A stretch of 64,000 bases of DNA. It comes from Hydractinia symbiolongicarpus (taxonomy: Eukaryota > Cnidaria > Hydrozoa > Anthoathecata > Hydractiniidae). The DNA lies in the NCBI RefSeq assembly GCF_029227915.1, contig NC_079882.1, positions 22,699,001 to 22,763,000 on the forward strand, read 5' to 3'. The notes under the pieces were generated by a model. The model made no database searches, had not been told where the DNA came from, and saw nothing but the letters and a program-made list of their open reading frames with translations. Shown piece by piece: positions 14,801-29,800 of this stretch. How positions within the stretch are numbered: the first letter of the stretch is position 1; the number at the start of each line of letters is the position of its first letter. A program made the translations under genes and the position numbers.

Positions 14801-17800
14801 TATGTTAACATAAGAACAAAAGAAATTTTACCGATTTCAATATTGCTTCTTGTTTTAATAATATTATCAAATTCATTATCAAATTATCTAATTGTTTTTA
14901 TAACCAATCATAGTTGCGAATTGTTATTCACGAATAATTTAGTCACACAACCGCCAAAATTTCAAATTAAGTTTCTATACAGACACCTGCTAGAACCTCA
15001 CGCAGTGTTTCAATAGAATTGAAAGAGTTGTTTCTCCTTCCGTATTCTTTCCTCCAAGCTTATAGAAGTTTTGCTTATAGAAAAGAGTAGCTACATTCCT
15101 AGAAGTTTCAATCATTACCTAGTAAGAAGTAAACAGATTCAGCTGTGTATGTAAAACGCGCCCTGCACTTCAAAACCAAGTAGAAAGAGAACAGCCTGAC
15201 TTTGTTATGGATTTTTATTATTTCCTTTTTTCGTTCCTTATATGGTTAGTAATTTTGTTAACCATACAAACCAACTTATATATATTTATTTTAAGATATT
15301 AAACTAGCTATAGCTAAACTGATATATGGGCAGCTGTCATACAGCAGTCATATTTCTACTTGGGCGTAGATAGCTAAGTAAATTTTTAATTTTGTACACT
15401 CAGCTAACACAGTTACGACTGCTGATCTTTTGCCATATATGATGTTTTATTTTAACGACCTAAATCCTATTATGGTTAAATAAAAGCGAACGTGAAGCCA
15501 TAGCTGAATAGCCAGGCAGTAATAGAATGTACCATATCAGGCCCAAATTAATTAAACTGTGTAACCTTAGACACGACTAGTCTAGTATCAATTTTAAGTA
15601 TTAATTTCAAATATCGCAACTATCATTGAAGGAGAGGCAAACAAATTGGCAGCCAGAAAAGAAAGTTAGAGATAAATAATTATAGTTTTCTAAAGCCTTA
15701 TATCTAATAAGATAACTGCTCTGATTACAAATTAATAACTGTATTTCACGATTAAGTATCTATAGCTCTTCCTAACAACAATTTTACAGAACCTTTATCG
15801 CAGTATGGTGTAAAAATAAGTAGGGTTTAGAAGTACTTACCAGTAAACATCAAAAGTAAGATCTTCGACTTCAAATAACAAAGAATATTTTACATACTAT
15901 ATTAATAGCAGCATTTTATAACCTTCGTTTAAACTTCTTTGAAGTTAAGAGATATCTATCATGACCAACAACAACATTTTTTTCATGTTTTGGTCTTTTT
16001 TTTACAACATACTGCGATTTTTATCGATAAAGTTTGCTATGATGAGATGGCCCAAATTTATTGAATACACAACCGAAAACATTCAACCACAAATTGAACG
16101 CGCACTTTATTTACGAATTTGTATTTTCTTCATTTTTTTTTTACTGACAAATCTGTTTAGTAAGTTCATTAGTATAAAATCACAGAAATATGTTTGTCAC
16201 TTGTTGTTTAACATTTATGCTATTGTGACCTTCAACTTCTTCTTGTTTAATTATTTCGTCGTGACCATCACAATAAGGAGAAAATATATTCCGTTGTCTT
16301 TTAATATAGCCACCCCGTTGGCAAATGTGTAAGAGTACTGGATTATTAATAATTCGGCAATAACAAGATGTAAACAAAACTGGTAATTTTAACAGACTGT
16401 TTTATATTTTGGGTCTAGTTTTAGGTGAAAATACGGTTTTTTATGTAAAAAATATCAATGTTTATACCTTTTTATACCTACATTTTTAAAAATTTTTAAT
16501 GTCAAAACATTTTTAGTGTTTGCTTCAGGATTTGTTATTCTTGCTGTAACATGTAATTTAATTTTCTATCCAGCAGACAAAGCCAGGTGTGTCGGTCTGT
16601 TCTTCAAAATTACACTGTTATCATGAACCTTTATTCAACAGCTGTGCGCAGTTCGCCTCTCCATTAAGCTCAACCCTGAAGATCTTGTTACAAAAGATAA
16701 AATTTTTTGCGTTTTTTCATCCCAAGAAAATTCTTCTGCTTTACTTGATAACTTCTTCCCTCTTGTAGAAAAACTAGAGTCAGCATTTAATTAATAACAT
16801 ATTAGGATTCGAACATATTATGACCGGGGGGGGGGGTGAATCCGCCCCCCCCCCCTCAATAACTTTCCATAGGCTTGTCAAAATTGAATCAACCTTAGCA
16901 CACTTATAGTACGTCATAAAAGGAACAAAATGGCAGGATTAAATTTTTGCTTGCATCAGCCCATTTTCTGTGACGTCATGAAAAGCTTGAAATTTGTTCA
17001 CAATGCCACTATCTACTTAAAATTCAACTACTTTAGTTCTAGACCGAATTCTTACATTCTGTTTGAAGTTTCTGAAAGCTAAATAAAAGTTATTTAACAT
17101 ATTTTCCGGTTTTTACACAGATCGCCTGAAAAACAGTCAAAAATTGCCCGGAAAACCGGCTTTTCTAGCTTTTCGGGTAAAATCCGAAAAAAATCGGAAA
17201 ATCGGATTAATCACGTATCCAAAACATGTGAAATGATTCTTCTTAACGAAATAAAGTTGTGTCGAAAGTTTCAAGTTCTAATGATTATCCTAACAAGAGT
17301 TATTATATTTTCTTCATTATAAGGGTTTCATAGAGATTTTTAGGGGTAGTTTCGAGTAATAGCCAATATCGAAGCCTCTGAACGGTATGAGACCTAAAAA
17401 TTTGGCATGCAGGCGTCTAATAGATAAATATTGAAACTCAGTAAGTATTGTAGCAATGCAAGGTAGCATTAAGGAGTTATTAAAAAAAAAAAACCCTTAG
17501 GGGGGGGGGCGGAATTCGCCCCCCGGACCGAATAGGGTTAACGAAAAAACCAGGTCGATATGCACAACAAAAAAAGACCTTAATGAAGGGGTTGAATACA
17601 TTTAAAATGTAATGAAATTGAATGAGTTACTCGAAAATAGTAGTTAAAAAATGATAAACGAAACACTGACTGGAAAGAAAAAAAAACAAAGAGTAAACAT
17701 CGTGAAGAGTGGACAATTTTAAAAAAAAAATTTTTATGGAAGAACTGAATAAATTAGGAACGTGTAGTTCCGAGAGTGACGAGGAAGAAAAAGACATATC

Positions 17801-20800
17801 TAATAACGGCAACAATAACTAGTGTCAATGTAGAGCGTACAGCAGAAGTATAGGTTGTAGAGATACAAAAAAATTCCTGACAAACACTTTAAACGTAAAA
17901 TGAAAATAACATTACCAAGCATGATTTCTTTTTTCATGTTTCCGATTTATATATTTCCTTATATATTACATCTCTGTTCTAATTGGTCTACATGTTGATA
18001 CACAAATATGCACGACAACTGAAAAAGTAATTTTCTGCCAAAACCTTTGGTATATTGCGACAAAATAAATTTGTTTGTACCACAATTTTATCAAAAATTG
18101 ATTTATTCAATAGTGCATTCAACACAAGTTTCTTTCTACCGTTCTACTCTCATTACTGGGAATAAATTAATCTTTAAAACTTACCTTTTGGTTGGACATA
18201 AAAATCGTATGGTTTAGCAGATTTTTTTACTCCTTGAATATCTGCCGTAATATTAACTTGAATACGAGCTGCTGAGAAGTTGATGTCTGAAACATTATAA
18301 CTTAAATGTGTTGTAATAGTGTTGATTGTTGAGAAGGAGAACTTGTGTTTATTTTCATACTCCTTTGACGCTGAAATTCTAATCTGAAAGAACAAATAAA
18401 GCTATGAAAGATGCAATATCGTATTACACCATTATAACCATTATAATATACTTTAGATGTATTCTACATATAAAGAAATTCTTTTTATTTTAAACTTTTA
18501 AAGTTATGGCAGAACGTTTTATCATGACAAGTGCCACATACATGATATTTGTCCACTGGAAGAGGATGCGATTTTGGTGCTTTCCATGTAAATGTGATTG
18601 TTGAAGAAGATATGCTTCCATGTATTGTGTGTGGCTCTTCTAAAACTGAAAATGCGAGAAAATTGGTAATTAAACTACCTTCTCAATTCAGTGACTCTCA
18701 TTTTCATTAATTAAAAAAACAACCAAGTTTCACTGTCTCTTACCAAATTGACATCCTTTCAATCGAAATCTTAAACAGCATCTGCCATTGTTACATAATG
18801 TTGGAACAATGTGTAGAAAATTTGTCACGATGTAGGGATTTAGCCAGTTTACAGATAATGGAGATATCCGTGCTGGTACACCAACTAAATCCTAAAAGTA
18901 TCATACTAACGTAGTAACATAATAAATATCGATTGGTAATTTTGGGGAAAAACAATGTAAAAGTAGGTTAAAAATTAATGGAATATTTCTTTCTCATTAA
19001 ATATGGCACATTTCGACGTTAACATTTAGAGCACCCTACAAACTGACCTGTAAGAGTTAATAAACAGTGTAATAGATTGCTTAAAAGCATACAAATTGTT
19101 GCAGATACAGGTTCAGTGCAGTCCGTAAATAGTTGTAAAGTGAGTATAAATTTTTTTGTTCTTGTCCTTTCGAATGGTATGTTTAAAACACGCTGTTATT
19201 CAGAATGTGCAACGATAGAAAGTAACACTAGTGACGCAGATTCTACTTTAACAGTTCCGTAGCCCCTTTAATTACTAATACTATTTTATTCTTTTAAATA
19301 TTTCACGATGGTTGGCTACACATTGACAGAAAAACAGTTTTCTAGTTATATTAAAAAAATTACATCAGAGATTCAACTAAATTTTTTAGAGTATTCAACT
19401 TTTATCTTCTCGAAATCTTTAAACATTTATTAAAATAATATATTTACTGATACACATAGGCTGTATTGGAATGACTATGAGTCAAATACAGTAACTTCAA
19501 GAGTGAGTGAGTGAAAAAACAAAGGTTTGGTTAATTAAATAACGGTATAATTACGGTACGTCATTTGCGAAAAAAACAAAACAACGCATTTTCTTCCAAA
19601 TCTTATTCTGCGAAATATACATACTAAAATACTGATTAACATAAAAACGAGATTATTTATTCACGAACTTCTAGTTTCTAGGGAAGCAGTGTAGATATGG
19701 TTTGTTTAGTTGCTTTACTTGCAAAATTATTTTGCCAACAATCTAAAAAAAAGTCCCCTTCTTAGTATCCTTATGATTGCTATGATCTTTGTGGGAGGTT
19801 GACTTCAAAAAGCCTATTTGCTTTCTCCCATTCCACATAAAAGTTGTTTCATGAAAAAACACATAAAATAGATACCCGAACAGTTTTGACTGAAAATAAA
19901 AAAAATAATAACTCTAAAATTTTGTCCACAAAATGGTTGTCATGTGAAACTTTGAAAAAAGCATTGTGAAATCTTTGTTGTGAGTCGGAAACTAAATTTT
20001 AGTTTATAGCTACCTAAAATGCACTAAAATCACTCCCGGTACATTTATGATTTTATGTTTAACTAAGGAAAATATGTTTATTACGCGACATTTTCTTCCC
20101 TAGGGAAAGTTAACTATCCTATAATAAAAAAAAAAATCTTTTACTGTGCTGAAAAATTTCAACTTAGGCTTTTCGCAAGTCATTGCAACACGACGATCCA
20201 GTATGGTAATGATTAAAATTATTTTTACCGTAAGTAACATTTCACTGTAGAAGTAGTTGCTTATTTATTCTTATTCTTATTCTTATTTTTATTTATTTAT
20301 TATTATTTTTAGAGATGACGTAGGACCCAAGAGCGAAAAGTGTCAAGAAGACTGTGAATGCTGGTGTCCGATAGATAAATGAAAACTTAGGTGGTATCAC
20401 AATCATGCAGCATAGCAAAACAAAGTTGTACCGAATAGGGTTAATTGTGATTATCGCAAACTTTATTAACATGTTAAGCCACCACACTGCGCGAACTCCA
20501 AATATAACTAGATTTTCATCCCACTCTACTGAATACTCTTGATATAAAATCCCAAAAATACAAGTAAATTACAAGGCATACCTCAATAAGTTCATATTTT
20601 GTTACACCGTATTGTACTTTGTACTTTTTTACCCAGTCATCTCTGTTGGAATCTCCTTGTAAAATTATCCCGGAGATTATTATTGGTTTGGTGAATGTAA
20701 TACGAACAAAATCAGCATTATCTGTTGCACACCATGCACCTGGACTGTTAATATCAACATTAGGTACAATGGAACCATTTCTTCTATATATATTCATTTG

Positions 20801-23800
20801 TGTCAAAGTTTGGAAACACACTAAAACAAAAATTTAATAGAAACTTGATAAAATCAGTTATTTGGAATAACTTATACAAACAACAAATAATCCAAATTCT
20901 TACCTGGATCATAACCATAAATCTCAACTTTCATACCACACTTGTGGTAACAGTCTATAGCTGTTATTCTGATGTATTTCATTGTCGTGGGTTCCAAAAA
21001 GGGAATAAAATCAGCACCTAAATCCGTGTTGCCCAAATTCTAAAACATTTTACGAAAATAAATTTTCATAAGATCATCAATGATCTGTCAGCATACGAAA
21101 TAATTTATTCTTCAGAAATTTGTTAACTTGTCGCTTCCAATGTGTAAAAGTCTCGCCGAACTGATGAGAAGATATTAGGGTCAAAGCATGTTTCTATTAA
21201 CGACATACTTTCTCAGAATAGAACAGTTCTAAAAGTTTTGACGTCATTCTATTGTACCAACCTCAAAAAAAAACTCATTTGTTAGCTAACAAATGAGTAC
21301 CTACTATTTTCAAAATTCACAGAGACACAGAGATTCTGCACTAATAAAAGAAATTGCATAAAAATTACAACGTATTTAACCAGGAATTTACAGATACTAA
21401 CCTGTTTTAATAGGGTAAAAGTTTTACTATCGTTTGAATACTTTATATTGTATTTTTTTATGAATTTTTTTGTCCACCCTTCGAACGAACCTTGCATGGA
21501 TATGCCTGTGACTGTTTTTGCTTTTTGAAAATCAATTTGTAAATACATTGGAATCTTATAATCTATTCTATGCATTCCATCGTCAGAATTAAACAATCTC
21601 GATGCTGCTTCATTAATCCCATTATTACTCTCTAACTGTGTGTTCTTAATTATGCCACTTGACATACCAAGCTGTAAAGGAATTTCTAAATAGAAATAAT
21701 CAATTTTGTATCTGTTTTCCAAATAATTAAATATAAAACTAGAAAAGTTAAAACAATAAAAATATAATCAGTTGCTTGCTTTTTTAAGGGCTAGAGAAAT
21801 TTTTTTCGGATCAATATGAATACCTTAAAAGAACACAAAAGCTGCAAAGACTGCAAAAACAAAAGCAAAAATAAAACAAACAAAAACTACAGAAGTACGA
21901 TAGTCGTAAATAATCGTGCTTGCAATGTATCTTCAAAATTAATAGTTGTCATGCTAACATTTTAAAGCAAAACATATTTGCTTTATAAACATCCTTGTTC
22001 TTCTCATTGCCTAATTTAGTTGTCTGTAATTCATGCTTTGTACATTATTTTTGCAACATAATATGGATCAAATCAAAATTAACATATTATTTCAAATTTT
22101 CTGGAAGTGGGTTAAAACTATTACGCAAGAATGTTCTGACTTAACTAATAATCCCAACGATGCCCATATTTTTGTTTGTAACACGAGGTGAGTGAAACGT
22201 ATTATTGGCATGAGTGTTTTTAATGATTTCTTTGAAGGCATTTTTACCATGGTTCCATTCCATTATATTTTTGAAATTGATATAATATTTATGAAAAAAA
22301 AAGATTTTGATTTGGTTATTATTTCATTATCCTTCAATCTGCAAAAATATGTTATTTTGGTGCTAAATATGAAAATAAAAAGAATGAACATTTTTGTAAC
22401 TGCTTCAATAACTTCCAATCTATAAAAAACATTATGAAGGTGTTGTGCTTTCTTATTGCTGGTTTGATTACAATATTGCTGATAAACATTAAAATAAGTG
22501 TTTTTTATGTTGTCATTTATACCCCTTCTTCGACCAATCGTTAGAATACTTAACGTGTATCGTGTATCTTAGAGAGTCAGTTTAATAGCGTTTTAGTGCT
22601 TAAAGGGCGTAAATAGGCGTGAACGCGTTGGGGGCTTTCAACGCAACCCAAACCCCCAGTTGTGTTTTGACACACCTACAGTGCGATGTTGACCCTACGG
22701 GTCAAAGGTTCGACTAAGTATAATTTTTTTTAGGTACGACTCTGTAAACAACGTCAATAAAGTTAATGCTTAACAATTAAGGCTTTCATCTGACACATTT
22801 AGAGCACCAGTTTCCATATGAACTTCTAAGGTAGGATTTAAAACTTTTTAACATGTGAAGTTTGAATGTTAGTCCTAATAGAATTGTTGTTAGAATTTGT
22901 GCGTTAAGAAAATGAACTTTTTTTAGCGTCAGTTTCTTTAAAATTGAACATCTTGAAGGCAAGGAAGTACAGTATAGTCTCCATAAATCGAACGGCCAGG
23001 GGGAATAGGAAAGTAGTAGAGGTTTTCAAGTTTTTTCAAAATTTTTTCCTTATTTGCCTACCAGATGAACAAACACAGTATAATAAGTACGTAGTTTTAC
23101 TTATTGGGGGTTCTGGGTTGGTGAAATACAAAAACAGAGCGTTTTAGTTGCGTTTTGCTAAAAAAAAAATCAGTTTTGATTGATTGTTTACAAGTATCAT
23201 CATAATCTCGTTTGATGTTTTTATTCAATTCCTTTAGGAAGCCAACATTTCTTCCCCAGATTTTGAGAAAACGCTTAGGTCCTCAAGGAAGGTGATTGCT
23301 GAACGCACTTGTTCGGCCGTTATGGAGTCAAAAACCTTCAAGGGACAAAATAATCTGTTCGACTTAAGGGAACATTCAAGTTATGTAGGTTCGAGTAGTA
23401 GAGGTTTTTTTATAAGAGTTTATTAGGAAATTTTCACGGTGCCAACGAATTCGTTCGAGTTAAGGAGACGTTCGAGTAATAGAGGTTCGAGTTATAAAGA
23501 CTATACTGTATATACCGTTTGGCATAGCACGAAGAGATAAGCTAGTTTTCTATGACAAATCCTGGGAAGTAATTTATAAGTTATTTTCTTTGAAAGTAAA
23601 GTAAAAAAGTTATAATTTTCTAGTCTGACCTTCCGAGATTTTTCATCACTTCTCTGCGTATCCAAACTTATTAGGCTGCTGTTTGTTTTTAGTTAAACCA
23701 AAAGTTACAAGAGCGTTGTGAAAGAGCTTTTCACTGTAGGCAGTCCTCGGAAATTTGTAACATAACTTTAAACTTGAGGATTTCTTCCGCATAATACAAT

Positions 23801-26800
23801 TAGCTCAATGATTGTTTTTGGTTATTAAAGTGTAAAAACAGGTTGAATCCTGTGTTTTAATTGCTGCCAGAATTGCTGGAAAGTAATTTTTAATGCAAAG
23901 AGGTTCAAAACCGATTGAGGGAAAAAATATTAAATATTGGCAGTTGTGTATGTCATACCCTAAATAAGATTAAGAGATGAACTTTCTATTTAACGCATGT
24001 CGCTGTTTTAAAATGTCAATGAAAATACAATGACAAACGGCTTCCTCGGGGTGTGCCGCAAAATATCGCAGGAGGTCTAAAAACCAACCACGTGTAAACC
24101 TATTTGATCTAAGGTGTTTCGAATATATTATGACCGCAGGTCATAATATATTCGAAAGGGGAGGGGAGGATTCCGTCACTCCTCTTCATAACTTTTGACA
24201 AGTTGGCCAATATTGAATTACACTTGGCACACTATAGTACTTAATTACAGAAACAAAATGACAACAATAATTATTTGCTTATGTCAGCACTTTTTGTGAC
24301 GTTATTGGAAGATTGAAATTTGTCTAATATACCACTATCTGCTTAAAGTTCAAGTACTTACATTCTTCAGCGAATTTTTACATTCTGTTTAAAATTTTTG
24401 ACAGTGAAATAAAAGTTATCAAACATAAAAATAATGTTTCAAAAAATGGACAAATAATTATGTAAATTATTTTTTGAAAAATTTTTGGACAATTGTTATA
24501 ATAATACAGAAAGTGTGTCCGTCTGTCTGTGACAGGCAAAGTTGATGTGTTTATTTTTCTTTGATGTTTTGAAGTTGCCGTAAACAAGCAGTATGTCCAC
24601 TTTGCTAGCGGGTTTAATTTGTTTACGTCATGTGATGAAAGCGACTCATTTCAATTTGCGAAAACAAATTTAACGACTAACTTTTGGAAACTAGTTACCC
24701 CTCGACACCAAAAAAAAATAAAAGAACGATCCCTTCATCCTGAAAAAAGTGCAAAAAGTGGTTAGAAAAGCATATTTGAAAAAGAAAATAAAGGCCAGGT
24801 TAAGAATTAGAAGTAGAAAGATGAATTTAAAAGTTACAAGTGGAGCTAGAATTAGTAAAGTAAAGTGAGAATTAGAAAATAAAGGCTTAAGTTTAAAGTC
24901 GATTTGAATTTAGAAATAGTAAGAACTTTAATATTTTTAGACATTTAGTTTCTATGTCGCTAAAAATACGTCTTACTTTTTATGTAGCACACTTTAAGTT
25001 GTTAAGCAGAGTCGCATTTTCCAAGAAAAAGTTACTTAAAAGCCTGAAACTCTTAAAGTTTTATATTTCACCGCGTTTTTCAAAAAAGTATATTTAACTG
25101 GGTTCTTAGCTACTGTTATCTAGCTAATGAACGAGGTTGCCGATAAGCCGCGTACGCCGTAAAAAGTGCTGGCGTATTCGCTCAAAAAAACCCACATAGA
25201 CCCGAACAACGCCCGAAAAAAGTGCCTTCTTCCAACTGTATTCCTCATGGCATGTTACAAGGAATTGCATTTCGGAAATGCTCAGGGCGAGTTTGGGAAA
25301 GTGCAGGTGGTTTCGGAGGACAACCAATATGACAAGTGGAGCAAATGTTTTAGATTTTGTGTGTGTTAAATTATTTTTTATTGTTTTGTTTCTGACGTCC
25401 TGTTATCCTTTTGTAAGCCTACGTGTAAAATGCCAGGTTATTTTTATAGCAGTTTTTGACATTTGATTTGAAATTTATGTGGGTTTATGACTTTGGATTA
25501 AAAAATGATGAGAGGATGGTATGGTTGTTCATTTATATTGTTTGTGTTGCTACTGCTGTTTTTTGAAATTTTGTGTAAACCTTTGTGGAAATAGACCACA
25601 TAGGCGATTCTTGGGAAGAACTAACTGTGTGATGTCATTTTTGCTGGAAGAAAATTCCGCAGCTTCGAGTTTTTGTTTTTATTGACAATTTTATAATTTT
25701 TTTTGTAGGAATAAGTGTTTGGTGATGATAGAAAATTATATACTAAATTTTCTGACTGAAACTGTTTTTGTTTTTTATATTTTGTAATTTAATGTGCGAG
25801 GACTGTATGCACTGAAATGACTGCGTTTTCTATAATTTGATGTGTTTGATAACCTTTTTGTGAGAGATTTATGGGTAATATCAATATAGAACTGATTTTT
25901 GTTGAGAGAGAGAATGAACTGATTTTTGTTAATTTGCATGTGCTTCTTAAAAACCGATTTGTTTTACATTTTGTGAAAACTGTTGTGATGAGGACCGTAT
26001 ACAATATTTCCAAAGTAATTGATATTTGCTGATTCGAATTTAGTCCTTGCTCATTGCTTTTTCGACATTTGGTTTAAAATTGTTGGTAAAGAGCAGTACG
26101 GATCGTCATACTAAACAAATGATTTTGTTTTGTTAACCAGTTGATTTTTACATTTTGTGTATATTTTGGGGGGACAGGATGGTATGGAACCGAATAAATG
26201 TTTTTTCTAGATTTAAATTTGCTGTTTTCCAAACTATGTACAGCTTTTTGTATAGGCTTTTGTAAAAGCTTTTTTGGAAAAGACAATGTTTAAAATGCGT
26301 AAAGAACTTACTTAATCGACTTGTGGTTGAACTTCAGATTATAATATAAGTTTTCAACATAACATAATCACTCAATTACGTTTGAAATGACTTTTCGGCG
26401 CCAAATGTGCAAATCGAAATTGGAAATCAGTTACGACGTTTAAAATTTCTTTTTTCAAAGAATAAAAGAGGAAAAACAATAAAAACTGCTGAGGAAAGTT
26501 ATAAAGTTTTTTCATCATTTTTGCATGTTTTATGATGGCTCCTCAAATTACTTTTATATAAAAACAGTCTGTGCTTTAAAGAGGTAAAAAGAAGAAATGA
26601 ACTCATGTTTGTAACGATATTACCTTACTTTCTAACGTTAAAAACTAATTCTCTTATAATCTTTTTTTTATATAGCTAGCTAACAAATTTTTCCAACAAA
26701 CTTCCGAACATGTTTTTTACTTCTCTCTACATTGCAATAAAACCAAGTCTTTTATATTTCAGATTGCATAACAGTACCTATGAACGTTGGCTATAGTAAT

Positions 26801-29800
26801 AGTTTTAGTGAAGAAATATTTTTACGAAAACATTGTAAAGAACTTTAAATGTGCTCGCTGGTAAAGATATGTTAAAAACCCTCTTTTCTTATGCCCTTTC
26901 TTTCTTTTGTTCAACTTAGTTTAGCAAAAAAATAATAGAAAGTCATTTTTAATGTTGTTAGCTTTATCTGATAAAACGTAACACAGAAATCCAACTCGAA
27001 ACGATGTTTAATTTAGCAAATTAAGAAACGGTGCATTGCGAGTCAGTGGACACTGTGCACTGTTCTTGATGTTGTTGTTGATATGATAAAAAAGTGTTTT
27101 CCGATGTTTATCACAAATAGCTCTGGGTACTAGAATGCTCACTCTGCAAACTGTTTAATAAGCGCTTATTAGCCAAATAATCGTTCCGGTAATATGAGAG
27201 TACAGAGTAAATAATTCAAAAACCAAAAAAAAAAGGAAAACAGAAAAAAGCAATTATTCACGGAAACCCTGTAGGATTTTTCTTTGTATTGTTTTCTATA
27301 AAAAAAAATTCGCAACGTGTATGCCATTTGCACTTGCTGAAAAACGAATACGTTTATACGGATTAACGGAATGTTCTGCAACTCTTATAGTAAAAAAAAA
27401 AAAAAAAACTGGAGAAAAACTATTATCAAACAGTGAAAAAAGAGCTCTAGGGACGGGATTGCTTGGGGCTTTCGAATTGCTAAAAAAATTTCCTGATGGT
27501 ACTGTCGAGTATAATATTTCGCTTGCAAACATAGGGAACCTGTTACCGCTCCGCAACCCTTTATATATTGATTTGTTATTGGGTAGTATTCAATATTAAT
27601 GCAATAATAACCGATTACCCCGGGCTGTACCGCAAAATATAGCCCGCTATATTGTTAACCGTCTAAGTTAGATCAAAATAAAAAATAAGAATTTTGGTTT
27701 AGTGTTCTTATGATAATATAATTCACTATCTCTACTTTTGTTAACACTTAAGGTCAAAATGCCAAAAAACAAACATTCTGTTTAGAATTCGAAAGACCAT
27801 ATAGAATATAATTTGGTAAACAAAACATTACGATGTTCAACACGTACAGAATAATGTGTAAAATTGAATGCTCAGGTAAAATATAGTTACAACAAATATT
27901 GAAGTAATTTTTTAAACTAGCTAGCTAGCCAAGAATAAAATGGGCTTCAACGAGTTTTATATTGACTCGGTAACCACAAAGCCGAAGGAACGAATCTGAA
28001 AATGAGAGGAGACCTATTTGTTATGATTTTGACGCCGCTCAAACGGCTGGAAATAACCTTGATGGTTGGAAGTAACCAGTGATGGTTGAAAATAACTCAA
28101 TTGATGGTTGGAAATTACTAATGGCTCCCATGAAGATAGAAATGAGTCCCCCGAAGATAAAAATAAATTCAGCGATGTGGAATGCATCAGGGAATATCAA
28201 TGATTATGGGATACAAAATGTATAACTTTTAAAGCTCAAATAAAAAAAAATCAAGCATTAACAGCCATATCAGAAACTTTTGGCGGTGAGAATGGTCAGG
28301 ACTATTGTACCTTCTATTTATTCTATAACATTTATCTTAGCTAGTTAATATTCTTCCTAAAACACACATGCATTTATTTTTGAAGAAAATAATTGTGTAG
28401 TAAATAGCTCTTTAGCTGAAGTCACCCTTTAGCTGAAGTCACCCTGAGATAAGTTTTAAGGTCACTCACATTCAAATTTTGATTTTTTGTGCTTGAGTAG
28501 AAAGGACAAAAGGTCGTAAACCTGGAAAGATAAAACATTGTGGTGGTTCAAACCAATGTTCAAATCGACTTGTTGTACAACCCAACATGATATTGAAATA
28601 TATATCAATTCTTGTTTGATAGAATACACATATACTTAGTTGAGGAAGAGTAGTAACTTGGATTTTATGAGTTTTCAACATGAAGTGATGTGTCAATTGT
28701 TCATCAAATAATATAAAAACTAACCACAAAGATTAGGATTACAGATATTAGGAATTTCCCTATGTAGTCCTTCTTTTCTTGTCTGTCATGGATGCACACG
28801 TACACATGAAACTCTGCAACTCTACAATTAGAATGAGCTATAAATTTTATCTAAAATATGAGCAACGTGACTTTGACTATTATAGCTAATGCCATGCTGT
28901 GCTATAACATGGACTTGTTTCATTTTTTAGTTGACTATCTACGCATGGTATGGAAAAACCTAAAAGATAAATACAGAAAATGTATAAAGAAAAGACTAAG
29001 AATGTCATGATCAGGTGCAGCAAGTGCAACACTTCCGGAATGCAAATTATTTGAACAACTGTTCATACACGATAATGCTTCAAATCGACACACAGTTAGT
29101 AATATTACAAATTCAGAAGATTCGCAATCTGAAGCAGATCTTTTCACGCCACCTCCAAGTCCTATGCCAGGAACATCAAGGTAAATCCTTAGTGCAGGCA
29201 GTACTTCGGATGAAGGGAAACCAACAAAAGGACAGCAAAGACAACAAAAACAGACCTTTGACTTTGTTGAACAGGCCTTAATTGACATGCTGAATCAACA
29301 AAATAAAAGTGAAGATACAGATGAAGATTTTTCGCTTGCTCAGAGCATTGTACCAACTTTAAAGTCTTTACCACCAAAAAAATAGACAAGCGAAAGTAGC
29401 TATACAACAATTGTTGATTGACTATGAATTTGATGAGTTGCTTATAATTTGTTTATGAAGTAAAATAAGTTAAAACATGTTATGATGGAATTTTTTGCTG
29501 TCAAAATACTTTAAAGGGAATAAATTTTGGAAGAAAAAATGCTTGGTGGAAATTATAATTTTGCTTGCGCGTCACAGGTAACGAGATAACGCATTGTAAT
29601 GCAGAGCCTTTCGCTAGCACTAATTGCTTCGCGTTTTAATGATGACATGGTGATTACCGTTCCTACGTATCCAATTTGAAGGGTGTTATCCTAAAGTGGC
29701 AAAAATAGCTCTCTATCAAATAATTTAAGATCCTGAACCAGGAGATCATATTCTCCTTTTATTTTTCTCTCCTTGTAGATTTGGCGAACCCAGATTTTTT

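Larger units (their letters stand above)
13944..18184. other. Large RPTP intron filled with dispersed repeats
   Basis: Contains an inverted-repeat pair (14281-15059), one copy of repeat R1 (15905-16665), one of R2 (16800-17110) and G-run hairpin sequences at about 16825-16855 and 17495-17525. No gene recognised. Confidence 0.5.

Noticed and set aside
15961-16332. Hydrophobic 123-codon plus frame as a membrane protein gene
   Set aside because: Lies inside dispersed repeat R1 and is not conserved in length in the other copy; AT-rich DNA easily gives such frames.
25124-25369. GC-richer patch with frames on both strands as a captured gene
   Set aside because: Composition differs from the surroundings, but no domain is visible and the two strands are equally open. 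Not enough to call.
27296-27599. Overlapping frames on both strands
   Set aside because: Neither contains a motif I can name and one crosses a 16-bp A run; probably an unclassified repeat.
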